64,000 nt of DNA from Streptococcus suis (GTDB taxonomy: Bacteria > Bacillota > Bacilli > Lactobacillales > Streptococcaceae): positions 1-64,000 of the forward strand of contig NZ_JAMWEM010000011.1 in assembly GCF_024509525.1 (NCBI RefSeq), given 5' to 3'. Made by a program: the position numbers and the translations under genes. Positions 1 through 7,182 of this stretch are shown here, piece after piece; positions within the stretch are counted from its first letter, which is position 1, and each line of letters starts with the position of its first letter. Below the pieces are notes generated by a model, which saw only the letters and a program-made list of their open reading frames with translations, searched no databases and was not told where the DNA came from.

Positions 1-6
1 ACTATT

Positions 7-119
7 ATCAACATTTTTAGTCAAAAACAGTACTTAGTCTGAGACTAAATTCTGTTGATGTTATGCAGTTTTCTCAAAGTAACTTCTGGAAGGACGGGAA
101 CTAGAACTTACTTTGAGAA
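7..119. repeat. Two strong hairpins at the window edge
   Basis: Two stem-loops lie side by side. The first is nested: an outer stem pairs 7-13 (ATCAACA) with 53-59 (TGTTGAT), and an inner stem pairs TTAGTC with GACTAA around 35-49. The second pairs 71-87 with 103-119 (TTCTCAAAGTAA against TTACTTTGAGAA, extended inward by TTCT/AGAA with one C-C mismatch) around a 15-base loop. There is no U-tract of terminator quality on either side. It could be a leader structure, a terminator of a gene left of the window, or the relic of a small mobile repeat. The pairing is seen directly; the role is unknown. Confidence 0.5.
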
Positions 120-289
120 TTTACCCCATTTGTTTACCAGCCACTGTGATTTGGGATTTAATTTTGATAACTGACAGAATTTTCAGATTTTTTTGAAAAG
201 AGTGAAAATTTCTATTGACAATTTGTTTCAAAGTGTTAAAATACATTTGTAAATGTTTACAAAACCTAAATTCAAGAAGTGGAAAAAAG

Positions 290-454
290 TCAAACAATTT
301 CATTAATAAATACAGTGATGATGTTAAAGAGCTGCAGTTAACAAGAATTCCATTTGGTATATATACTGATGGTAAACATAAGTTTGTTTACTTCAAGCAG
401 GACGAACAGGAACTTTCCATCGATAGTATAGACTTGCATGCCTTTAATTGGTAA
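290..454 (+). pseudogene. Possible C-terminal gene remnant, unknown family
   Basis: An open frame ends at TAA 452-454 and reads ...LTRIPFGIYTDGKHKFV..., with a protein-like mix of charged and aromatic residues. It has no ribosome binding site and no convincing start. The frame stays open upstream to about 215, but that part looks like translated AT-rich DNA. Its end overlaps the first codons of the broken gene that follows. I do not recognise the family. It may be the tail of a gene whose front is lost, in keeping with the decay of its neighbour. Confidence 0.25.
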
Positions 455-1184
455 TAACATTGGATAGGCTATATAGCATATTGAATAAGGCAAATGATTG
501 GATTGACAGACATTTGCCTTATTTTTATACAACTGAAAAAGCTCTTTTAGAACTGAATCAGCTTTATCTATTTGATAAAACTTTAAATAGAGAGGCTCTA
601 AAAATAAATATTAATTTCTATAAAAAAGAATATGGTAGTGTCGAAAAATACTCAGTAGTAATACGATTTATTATCGTAAAATCGAATATTTAGCACTTTT
701 GTTTTTAGAACAGAAAGAAGATGCTCTTTACACTCATATTCAAAATATATTCAAAGACGGTTTTTTTGTCAAACTATGTCAAGGAACTATCCCATTAGAC
801 ATTATTACCAACTGAGACTATCTGTATGCAGTGACACATGATGTATTTTATACTTCTTTATTTGGTAGAACTGTAGCTAATTTTGAGACCTATATTGATT
901 TTACAAATCTATCTATGATTATTGAGCAAGGAATGTTACTATCAATAAGTAGAGACGATATTGATGTTTTAATGGAACTATTATGCGTTGCATATCTCTT
1001 AAAATTGCCAATTCCCAGCTATCTTATGGAGGTTGTAGAGGTATACCTAGAGCAGAAACAAGCTAAAGATGGATTTTTCTATACTTATAACTCAAATGAA
1101 CAGATATCTAATGTTTTTTTAGAAGTTTACCACACTTGCTTAGTTGCTGGAATTTTACTAAGGATATTAAAAAATGATAGTTAG
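448..1184 (+). pseudogene. Broken gene resembling DUF6895 proteins (frameshift plus in-frame stop)
   Basis: One protein is split over two frames. The front opens at about 448 (TTG, no clear ribosome binding site) and reads ...LYSILNKANDWIDRHL. Its frame closes at TAG 691-693. The protein-like continuation (YRKIEYLALLFLEQKEDAL) runs in the next frame, which is open from about 639, so the indel lies between 639 and 693; the A5 run at 644-648 is a likely site. That second frame meets TGA at 813-815 and continues in phase to TAA 1182-1184, through YAVTHDVFYTSLFG. This TH-xxFY-xxxG pattern recalls DUF6895 proteins, which are about 250-300 residues long; the assignment is from memory and moderate at best. 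Two separate lesions argue for true decay rather than one sequencing error. It sits directly upstream of an unknown ORF and an exporter. Confidence 0.6.
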
Positions 1185-1545
1185 TAGTAAATATTATAGA
1201 TACATAAAAACAAAAATAAATATGTTGTCCGATAAAAAATCAATTCCACCAAAAGAACTATTAAATTTCATAACCCAACTTACTAGTGAAAATATCATTT
1301 TACTTTGGGAACAGCTTATCAACGATGATACCGTATGGAAAAAATTTTCTGCTCTATGCCAATACAATAGTATCTTTTTGAGTGTCCTATTGAGAGAGCT
1401 CTATTGCGAGAATCCTAAGAGTGCAGGAGCAGCTTTATTACTATATGATTTGTCTGGAGGTAATAGCGCACCGTATAAACAACGCTATTTAGAGTTGTTT
1501 GCGACTCCGTCAACCGAATTCAAAGATATTATCGATAAGTTATAA
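1174..1545 (+). CDS. Hypothetical protein, 123 aa
   Basis: The frame starts at ATG 1174, overlapping the end of the broken DUF6895-like gene by 11 bases, and ends 14 bases before the ABC exporter. It is therefore probably the middle cistron of a three-gene operon. The protein is alpha-helical in character and mildly charged, with no signal peptide or membrane segment. I see no catalytic motif. The position between a DUF6895-like gene and an exporter suggests a peptide-modification or secretion unit, but nothing in the protein itself shows this. An AAGG lies about 11 bases upstream of the start, so the ribosome binding site is weak and translation may depend on the upstream gene. Confidence 0.55.
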   Translation: MIVSSKYYRYIKTKINMLSDKKSIPPKELLNFITQLTSENIILLWEQLINDDTVWKKFSALCQYNSIFLSVLLRELYCENPKSAGAALLLYDLSGGNSAPYKQRYLELFATPSTEFKDIIDKL

Positions 1546-1559
1546 GGAGATAAATACAT

Positions 1560-3239
1560 ATGAAGAAAAAGTTTATTAGTCTAGACACTACCATTCTATT
1601 AGGTAGTCTTTTACTTATTTTATCAAGCGGATTCTCCTTGTTAATTCCTTTAGCTTTAAAGGGCTTGATTGACCAGAAGGGAGATGCTTTTAATACAGGG
1701 AGTCTCCTTCAAGTAGTTGTTTTGTTCATCGGACAAGCCCTATTTGTGTCTTTAGGAAATTATCTTTTTGCCTTATCTGGCGAGAGACAAGTAGCCAGTT
1801 TACGACAAAAGGTTAGTCAACATTTGATTTATGCCCCTAAAACATTCTTTGATGCAAGAAAAAGTGGTGAACTGTCCTCTCGCATTGTCAATGATACAGC
1901 AACAATACGTGAATTTGTTGTGACTAGCCTGCCCTTTTTCTTGGCTAGTATCATCACATTAATTGGGACAACAGCTGTTTTATTCTACCTAGATTGGAAA
2001 TTGTCCTTGGTGCTCCTTTTAGCCCTTCCCTTGATGGCTATTTTCATTATTCCTTTATCGTCAATTGGTCAAAAATATGCCAAAATCCTGCAAGATGAAA
2101 CCAGTCAATTAACTGGAGAGTTAACAGAACAGTTTCAAGAAATTGAATTGATTAAAACTCAAGGAGCAGAGGAATATACTAGCCAACTACTCGGCAGACA
2201 GATTGAGACCATGAGAAAAATTTCCATAAAATCTGACCTAGTAGCAGCATTTAACTCACCCTTTGCCCTGCTCTTTATTTTTGGAACAGTTGCCCTTATC
2301 TTCACCTATGGAGGACAGCGTGTAGCTGCTGGTAGTCTCACGGTCGGTACTTTGGTATCCTTTCTCATCTACCTCTTTCAACTACTAAATCCAGTTGGAG
2401 GTTTGTCAGACTTCTTTACAGCAAAGGCAAAAGTTGCTGGTGCAACAGCTGAATTAGCACAACTTCTTGAGATTAAACCTGAGCAACTATATGAAGGTAG
2501 CCAGCCGAGAAACGGTGACCTTATTTTTGAGAATGTCTCGTTCTCCTACCAGCCAGAAAAAACGATTTTGGAAGGGATTGATTTGGTATTTCCACAGCAG
2601 AAAAAAATTGCTTTAGTTGGTCCATCAGGATCGGGAAAATCAACCATTTTCCACCTGATTGAACGTTTTTATCCTGTATCTTCAGGGCGAATTTTATTTG
2701 GTGAAGCAGATATTTCAGAATTCTCATTAGCCAGCTGGCGTCAAAAATTAGCCTTGGTGTCTCAAAATGCTGCTGTCTTCTCAGGAAGTATCAGAGATAA
2801 TCTCTGTTATGGTTTAAACAGAGAAGTCAGCGATACTGAGCTATATACTGCTCTTGATAAAGCTGCTCTGCTAAAAGATATTGAACAGATGCCGCATGGG
2901 CTCGAGACAGCCGTAGGTGAACGTGGCAAACTGTTGTCAGGTGGGCAAAAACAACGTCTTCAGATTGCAAGAGCTTATCTTAGACAGGCAGATTTTATCC
3001 TCTTTGATGAGGCTACTGCCAACCTAGATGCAGATGCCGAATATGCAGTGACACAAAGCCTTAATGCTGTCGCTGAGGATAAGACTGTCATTATCATTGC
3101 TCACCGATTGTCAACAGTAGTTGATGCGGACATCATTTACGTGATTGATCAGCATAGAGTTACGGGAGTTGGTAACCACGCAGAGCTGTTAGAAACTCAC
3201 GAAACGTATGCCCGATTTGTATCAGAACAGATGCTATAG
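1560..3239 (+). CDS. ABC exporter, fused membrane and ATPase domains
   Basis: This is a half-transporter of the LmrA/MsbA/BmrA type that would work as a dimer to export drugs, lipids or peptides. Residues about 1-290 hold the six-helix exporter membrane domain. The ATPase domain follows, with Walker A GPSGSGKST, a Q-loop (LVSQNAAVFSG), signature [14 protein letters not shown], Walker B FILFDEATANLD and an H-loop AHRLST, so it looks intact. At 559 residues it is slightly shorter than the usual 570-600, mainly at the N-terminus. There is no N-terminal C39 peptidase domain, so it is not a leader-cleaving bacteriocin exporter. The start is fixed by TAAGGAG eight bases upstream of the ATG. It is the only clearly functional gene of the first 3.2 kb. 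Substrate unknown. Confidence 0.9.
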   Translation: MKKKFISLDTTILLGSLLLILSSGFSLLIPLALKGLIDQKGDAFNTGSLLQVVVLFIGQALFVSLGNYLFALSGERQVASLRQKVSQHLIYAPKTFFDARKSGELSSRIVNDTATIREFVVTSLPFFLASIITLIGTTAVLFYLDWKLSLVLLLALPLMAIFIIPLSSIGQKYAKILQDETSQLTGELTEQFQEIELIKTQGAEEYTSQLLGRQIETMRKISIKSDLVAAFNSPFALLFIFGTVALIFTYGGQRVAAGSLTVGTLVSFLIYLFQLLNPVGGLSDFFTAKAKVAGATAELAQLLEIKPEQLYEGSQPRNGDLIFENVSFSYQPEKTILEGIDLVFPQQKKIALVGPSGSGKSTIFHLIERFYPVSSGRILFGEADISEFSLASWRQKLALVSQNAAVFSGSIRDNLCYGLNREVSDTELYTALDKAALLKDIEQMPHGLETAVGERGKLLSGGQKQRLQIARAYLRQADFILFDEATANLDADAEYAVTQSLNAVAEDKTVIIIAHRLSTVVDADIIYVIDQHRVTGVGNHAELLETHETYARFVSEQML

Positions 3240-3524
3240 TACAAAAGTATTTTCTATCAAAGAAAAGTCCCTTAGATTAATGACCTAACTCTGTTTATTC
3301 TAGAATCCCATCGGGGACATTTGAAAGATGAGAAGGGATGCTTTCTTTCAAGAGGTAATATATTATTGAGGAATGAGGTTGGACTAGAGTCTTTCCTTAT
3401 TTTTCTATTAAACTGAAAATTCATACTGAATATTTGAATCATCCCTCTTCAGATTGATAATCACTTCCACTATCTTGTTTAACGTTTCCATTCTTTCTTT
3501 GAATTCGTTTTAACTAAGGAAATA

Positions 3525-3533
3525 TGGTACAAT
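3525..3533 (+). promoter_or_regulatory. Extended -10 promoter for the lone ABC ATPase gene
   Basis: TGGTACAAT matches the extended -10 form TGN-TACAAT, 27 bases before the chosen ATG. No good -35 lies at normal distance, which is usual for extended -10 promoters. The preceding gap (3240-3524) is AT-rich and I see no gene, repeat or terminator in it. Confidence 0.55.
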
Positions 3534-3560
3534 AACAAAAAGATATTGAAGGAGAACACC

Positions 3561-4340
3561 ATGATTATTTCAATGAAAGAGGTTAGCTACCGTCGTCAAG
3601 GAAAAAATATTTTAAGTAACATCAACTGGGAATTTAGAAAAGGAGAGCGTTGGGCTATTTTAGGGCTCAATGGAGCTGGAAAGTCAACCCTCCTTCGTAT
3701 TTTAATGGCTGAATTTTGGAAGACTTCTGGCGAGTTGACTGTTCTTGGAGTGGAGTTTGGTAAGGGAGATATTCCTAGCCTACGTACTAAGATTGGGGTC
3801 GTTGGTTCTTTCCTTGCCGAACGCTTTCCCATTGATTTGACAGCTGAGCAGATTGTCCTGACAGGAAAATATAAGTCTTCTATCTTGTACCGGGAATATG
3901 GTCAGACAGAATTGAACCAGGCTATTGAAATGCTGAAAACAATCAAGGCTGACCACTTGATTGGCAGGACCTATGCTAGTTTGTCACAAGGAGAACGCCA
4001 ACTCCTGCTGATTGCCCGCAGTTTGATGGAAGAGCCGGCTATTTTGATTTTGGACGAGGCTACTGTGGGCTTAGACCTTCTAGCCCGCGAACGCCTGCTC
4101 CACCACATTGACTACATTTGCCAACTCCCAACGGCTCCTGCCATTATCTACGTCACCCACCACGCAGAGGAAATCACTGATAATTTCACTCATGTCCTCC
4201 TGCTCAAGGATGGAAAGGTCCTGGCACAGGGACCCAAAGAAGATATCCTGACCCCTGAACTCCTCAGCGATTTTTATGGTAATCAGGTGGAATTGATTGA
4301 CTTGGGCGAGGGAAGATTGTTCATTAAGCCGATATTATAA
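3561..4340 (+). CDS. Stand-alone ABC transporter ATPase, YlmA/ModF-like
   Basis: A single cytoplasmic ATPase subunit of 259 residues with no permease or binding-protein gene beside it. It carries Walker A GLNGAGKSTLL, signature LSQGERQLLLIARSL, Walker B AILILDEATVGLD and an H-loop THHAEE, so the nucleotide site is complete. The family (YlmA-like ATPases of Firmicutes) has no settled substrate. The frame is open upstream to TTG 3546, but AAGGAG at 3549-3554 sits seven bases before ATG 3561, which fixes the start there. It ends in a hairpin shared with the convergent mnmM gene. Confidence 0.88.
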   Translation: MIISMKEVSYRRQGKNILSNINWEFRKGERWAILGLNGAGKSTLLRILMAEFWKTSGELTVLGVEFGKGDIPSLRTKIGVVGSFLAERFPIDLTAEQIVLTGKYKSSILYREYGQTELNQAIEMLKTIKADHLIGRTYASLSQGERQLLLIARSLMEEPAILILDEATVGLDLLARERLLHHIDYICQLPTAPAIIYVTHHAEEITDNFTHVLLLKDGKVLAQGPKEDILTPELLSDFYGNQVELIDLGEGRLFIKPIL

Positions 4341-4345
4341 AAAAC

Positions 4346-4373
4346 AAATCCAGCCCTAATTTGAGCTGGATTT
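4346..4373. terminator. Bidirectional terminator between the ABC ATPase and mnmM
   Basis: AAATCCAGC at 4346-4354 pairs with GCTGGATTT at 4365-4373 around a ten-base loop. A T-run follows on the plus strand and an A-run precedes it, so it can stop both convergent genes. It overlaps the last codons of mnmM. Confidence 0.8.
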
Positions 4374-4910
4374 TAATCGTTCCACCATGACCAAAAATGG
4401 TGGGGTATTAACTTGGTTGAGCGGTTTGTAGAGCATGGCTGTAAAGACGGTTTGGTCTAGCTGGCTGATAAAGTCTAAAACTGCGTCCTTCTCAAGAGCT
4501 CCACCCTCGTGACCATAGTAAATCATGATAGCTAGGCGACCACCCACCACCAGACGGTCTAGGACTTTTTCGATGGCTTGAAGGGTGGTTGCAGGCAGGG
4601 TGATGACTGACTTATCCGCCGAAGGTAGATAGCCCAGATTGAAAATCGCTGCCTTGCATTCCTCCACATACTGGTCTAGGTTTTCGTGTCCTGTCAAAAC
4701 CAATTGGGCATTGGTCAAGCCAGCTTTTTCTAGTTTTTCAGCCGTTGTGGTCAGGGCTTGTTCCTGAATATCAAAGGCCACAACTTTTCCTGCTCGTTGG
4801 GCTAAAAATAGCGTGTCATGACCATTTCCCATCGTCGCATCGACCGCTAGGTCCTGGTCTGTTAAAATCTCATCTAAAAAGGCATGGGCCATGTGTAAAG
4901 GTCTAAGCAT
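4356..4910 (-). CDS. mnmM: tRNA (mnm5s2U34) methyltransferase MnmM, YtqB family
   Basis: A small class I SAM-dependent methyltransferase of 184 residues. The glycine-rich SAM site is VDATMGNGHDTLFLA near residue 25, followed by AFDIQ, and NLGYLP is the conserved catalytic-face motif. This pattern is that of YtqB, which was shown to be MnmM, the enzyme that adds the last methyl group to form mnm5s2U at the wobble base of certain tRNAs. An in-frame GTG at 4916 lies inside the TAAGGAG ribosome binding site, so ATG 4910 is the better start. It begins just past the end of the tetR gene and is probably co-transcribed with it, though the functions look unrelated. Confidence 0.85.
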   Translation of the reverse strand: MLRPLHMAHAFLDEILTDQDLAVDATMGNGHDTLFLAQRAGKVVAFDIQEQALTTTAEKLEKAGLTNAQLVLTGHENLDQYVEECKAAIFNLGYLPSADKSVITLPATTLQAIEKVLDRLVVGGRLAIMIYYGHEGGALEKDAVLDFISQLDQTVFTAMLYKPLNQVNTPPFLVMVERLKSSSN

Positions 4911-4919
4911 TTTCACTCC

Positions 4920-5438
4920 TTAAGCTAATAATCTTACATAATATTCGGTCAAGGTGGCTTCGTCCACCTTTTTGCGTTGCTGCAACCACCAGCTGACCGT
5001 CTCCACAAAAGTGGTCACAACAAAATGCACCAGCAAATCCTCTGGAAGATTCCCCTTGTCCTGCATGTAGTCTTCAACCACTTTTGGAAAAATGTCGTGT
5101 TTCAGCTCCGCTTCCAGTTCTCTTAGAAAATAGGCATTGCGGGACAATAAAAGGCTGGCAACACGATCTTGATTGGTTCGAAAGTGTTTGAAAATATGGG
5201 CCAACAAAGTCTTCACATCCGCATCTTCACGACCTGTAAATAAATGATGAAAGAGGTCGTGACAAAGTTCTTCCAAAAGAGCCTCTTTACTGGCATAGTG
5301 GGCATAGAAAGTGGAACGCCCCACATCTGCCAGGTCAATAACATCCTGCACGCGCATGTCATCATAACCTTTATCATTTAATAAGGTCAAAAAAGCCTGA
5401 AAAATAGCTCTTTTTGTTTTTGCAATTCGTCTATCCAT
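4920..5438 (-). CDS. TetR/AcrR-family regulator, probably controlling the divergent CDF exporter
   Basis: A 172-residue regulator. The N-terminal helix-turn-helix spans about residues 8-55 (KGYDDMRVQDVIDLADVGRS followed by TFYAHYASKEALLEEL), the classic TetR signature. The C-terminal half is the helical dimer and ligand domain. It is transcribed away from a cation-diffusion-facilitator gene about 120 bases off. In pneumococcus the TetR protein SczA controls the CDF zinc exporter CzcD in a comparable arrangement, so metal-dependent control is a fair inference, but I cannot claim it is SczA. The ATG has no ribosome binding site (CGAAAA precedes it), so it may be weakly translated or leaderless. 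Confidence 0.85.
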   Translation of the reverse strand: MDRRIAKTKRAIFQAFLTLLNDKGYDDMRVQDVIDLADVGRSTFYAHYASKEALLEELCHDLFHHLFTGREDADVKTLLAHIFKHFRTNQDRVASLLLSRNAYFLRELEAELKHDIFPKVVEDYMQDKGNLPEDLLVHFVVTTFVETVSWWLQQRKKVDEATLTEYYVRLLA

Positions 5439-5452
5439 TTTTCGTACATTTC

Positions 5453-5488
5453 AAACAATTTGTTCAGAAAAAGACAAACCGTTTCTCT
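5453..5488. promoter_or_regulatory. Candidate operators between tetR and the CDF gene
   Basis: AACAATTTGTT at 5454-5464 is a perfect 5-1-5 palindrome 16 bases before the tetR start, and AAACCGTTT at about 5477-5485 is a second short palindrome. Both lie in the divergent intergenic region where a TetR regulator would bind. The palindromes are seen; the binding is inferred. Confidence 0.4.
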
Positions 5489-5559
5489 TGTTTCTAGTTT
5501 TTCGGCTCATTACAGTACATAATAAACCTATAAACAGTATAACACAGAAAGGGAATCTC

Positions 5560-6378
5560 ATGTCATCTTCTAAAAATACATTTATCGCTTTTCTCCTCAA
5601 TCTCAGCTTTTCTATCATCGAGTTTATCTTTGGTTGGATCTTTGGTTCCAGTGCCATCTTAGCAGATGCTGTTCATGATTTGGGTGACGCTCTCGCCATC
5701 GGAAGCTCTGCCATCATGCAAACCTATGCCAACAAACCTGCTGACAAGAACTATCCTTTTGGCTACAAGAGATGGAATATTTTGGCCGCTCTCTTGACTT
5801 CTAGCATTCTGATTATCGGCTCCAGCTTGATCCTTGTAGAAAACATTCCCAATCTTTTCCATCCCAACCCTGTCAATCAGGATGGGATGCTGATACTTGG
5901 GATTATCGCTGTCATCATCAATTTCTTTGCTTCTCGTATTGTAAAAAATGGCCATAGCCATAATGAATCCATTCTCAGCTTGCACTTTTTAGAGGATATT
6001 TTGGGATGGCTGGCGGTCATCCTTGTTTCCATCATTCTTCAATTTACTGATTGGTACTTTCTAGACCCATTACTCTCACTGGGTATTGCTATCTTCATCC
6101 TCGCCAAAGCCCTGCCAAAAGCCTGGAACAATGTCAAGATTCTACTTGAAACAAGTCCGCAAGGAGTAAATCTTGAAGAAGTGAAAGGAGTCCTCCTGGC
6201 TCTTGAAAACGTTCACGAAATCACTCAGCTAAATGTCTGGACCATGGATGGATATGAACATTGCGCGACGGTGACGGTCAAACTGACAAATCCTGCTGTA
6301 GCAGACAAGACCAAAGCAAAAATACGAAATTCTCTCATTACCTTTGGTATTGTCCAGAGTACCATCGAAATTTTGTAA
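5560..6378 (+). CDS. Cation diffusion facilitator (CDF) metal exporter
   Basis: A 272-residue membrane protein of the CDF family, which exports Zn, Co, Mn or Cd in exchange for protons. Six membrane segments fit residues about 1-200. The metal-site pattern is seen twice: ADAVHDLGDA in the second helix (HxxxD form) and HFLEDILGW in the fifth. The C-terminal 75 residues form the soluble dimerisation domain (LENVHEITQLNVWTMDG). The frame runs upstream to 5488, but GAAAGGGAA sits before ATG 5560 and the protein homology starts there. It is paired with the divergent tetR gene. Which metal it carries is not readable from sequence. Confidence 0.9.
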   Translation: MSSSKNTFIAFLLNLSFSIIEFIFGWIFGSSAILADAVHDLGDALAIGSSAIMQTYANKPADKNYPFGYKRWNILAALLTSSILIIGSSLILVENIPNLFHPNPVNQDGMLILGIIAVIINFFASRIVKNGHSHNESILSLHFLEDILGWLAVILVSIILQFTDWYFLDPLLSLGIAIFILAKALPKAWNNVKILLETSPQGVNLEEVKGVLLALENVHEITQLNVWTMDGYEHCATVTVKLTNPAVADKTKAKIRNSLITFGIVQSTIEIL

Positions 6379-6415
6379 AAAAAAAATAAAAAATATCACA
6401 TTTTCCTCACCCATT

Positions 6416-6423
6416 TGCGAATA
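6416..6423 (+). promoter_or_regulatory. ComX (sigma-X) box of the prepilin peptidase gene
   Basis: TGCGAATA fits the streptococcal late-competence box TNCGAATA and is the only such match in the window placed directly before a gene start. It ends seven bases before ATG 6431. In pneumococcus the homologous gene is a late competence gene, which supports the call. The very short distance implies little or no 5' leader. Confidence 0.75.
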
Positions 6424-6430
6424 AATAGGT

Positions 6431-7075
6431 ATGAAGACAATTATCCTATTTTTCCTTGGAGCTTCTATCGGCTCCTTCTTGGGATTGGTCATCGACCGTT
6501 TCCCTGAACAGTCCATTATCGCACCCTCTAGTCACTGCAATTCCTGCAAGCGACGGCTCAAGGCCTGGGACCTAATACCCATCCTATCCCAGCTTTCCAC
6601 AAAATCCAAATGCCGTTACTGCAAGGCGAAGATACCCTACTGGTATCTGGGACTGGAATTCTTAGCTGGTCTAGTTGTCCTGCTCTGCCATTTTCAAGTC
6701 CTAAATCTAACCGAAACCATTCTCATCTTGGCAGGACTAGTTTTGACCATTTACGACATCAAACATCAGGAATATCCTTTTGCTGTCTGGCTCATTTTTA
6801 CTTTTATTGCTCTGATACTCTCCCAGCTCAACTGGCTTTTCTGTGGCTTTTTACTCTTGGCCTATCTGACTGAAAAATGGCAAATCAATATTGGTTCTGG
6901 TGACTTTCTCTATCTGGCAAGTTTGGCCTTAATATGTGGATTTACAGAACTCCTCTGGATTATCCAGATTAGTTCCCTCCTAGGGCTTCTTGTCTTCGCC
7001 ATTTTCAAACCCAAGTCTATTCCCTACGTACCACTCCTTTTTCTTTCAAGTATTCCTATCATTCTGTGCATCTAA
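6431..7075 (+). CDS. pilD: Prepilin peptidase / N-methyltransferase of the competence pilus
   Basis: An A24-family aspartic peptidase of 214 residues (known as PilD, CilC or CclA in streptococci) that cleaves and may methylate pilin precursors such as ComGC at the membrane. The N-terminal part holds GSFLGLVIDRFP and the two zinc pairs CNSC and CRYC of the methyltransferase segment. The two catalytic aspartates are seen in YDIKHQEYP and in GSGDFL. About seven membrane segments. A ComX box stands seven bases before the ATG and no strong ribosome binding site exists, so the mRNA is probably almost leaderless and made only during competence. Monocistronic, closed by a hairpin at its stop codon. 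Confidence 0.9.
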   Translation: MKTIILFFLGASIGSFLGLVIDRFPEQSIIAPSSHCNSCKRRLKAWDLIPILSQLSTKSKCRYCKAKIPYWYLGLEFLAGLVVLLCHFQVLNLTETILILAGLVLTIYDIKHQEYPFAVWLIFTFIALILSQLNWLFCGFLLLAYLTEKWQINIGSGDFLYLASLALICGFTELLWIIQISSLLGLLVFAIFKPKSIPYVPLLFLSSIPIILCI

Positions 7076-7098
7076 ATCGAGTTTTTCTCGATTTTTTT
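7074..7098 (+). terminator. Terminator of pilD
   Basis: AAATCGAG (7074-7081) pairs with CTCGATTT (7087-7094) around a five-T loop and runs into a T-tract to 7098. The T-tract abuts the extended -10 of pncB. Confidence 0.85.
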
Positions 7099-7106
7099 GT
7101 TATAAT
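7098..7106 (+). promoter_or_regulatory. Extended -10 promoter of pncB-nadE
   Basis: TGTTATAAT (TGN plus a perfect -10) with no good -35. It is directly downstream of the pilD terminator and gives a leader of about 70 bases. Confidence 0.65.
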
Positions 7107-7126
7107 AGAAGGCATATTAGAGTTCA

Positions 7127-7167
7127 ACTCCATCAAAATAATTGGAGTGCCTTCTTGATCGGAAGGC
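7127..7167 (+). promoter_or_regulatory. Two hairpins in the pncB leader
   Basis: ACTCCA (7127-7132) pairs with TGGAGT (7143-7148), and directly after it GCCTTC (7149-7154) pairs with GAAGGC (7162-7167). AGGAG follows four bases later. They could adjust access to the ribosome binding site. They do not match a riboswitch class I can name. Confidence 0.45.
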
Positions 7168-7182
7168 AAAAGGAGAAACGTT

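Noticed and set aside
3240..3524. Copy of one of the dispersed repeats
   Set aside because: A few short matches only; no shared ends or hairpins with the elements at 17576 or 22587.
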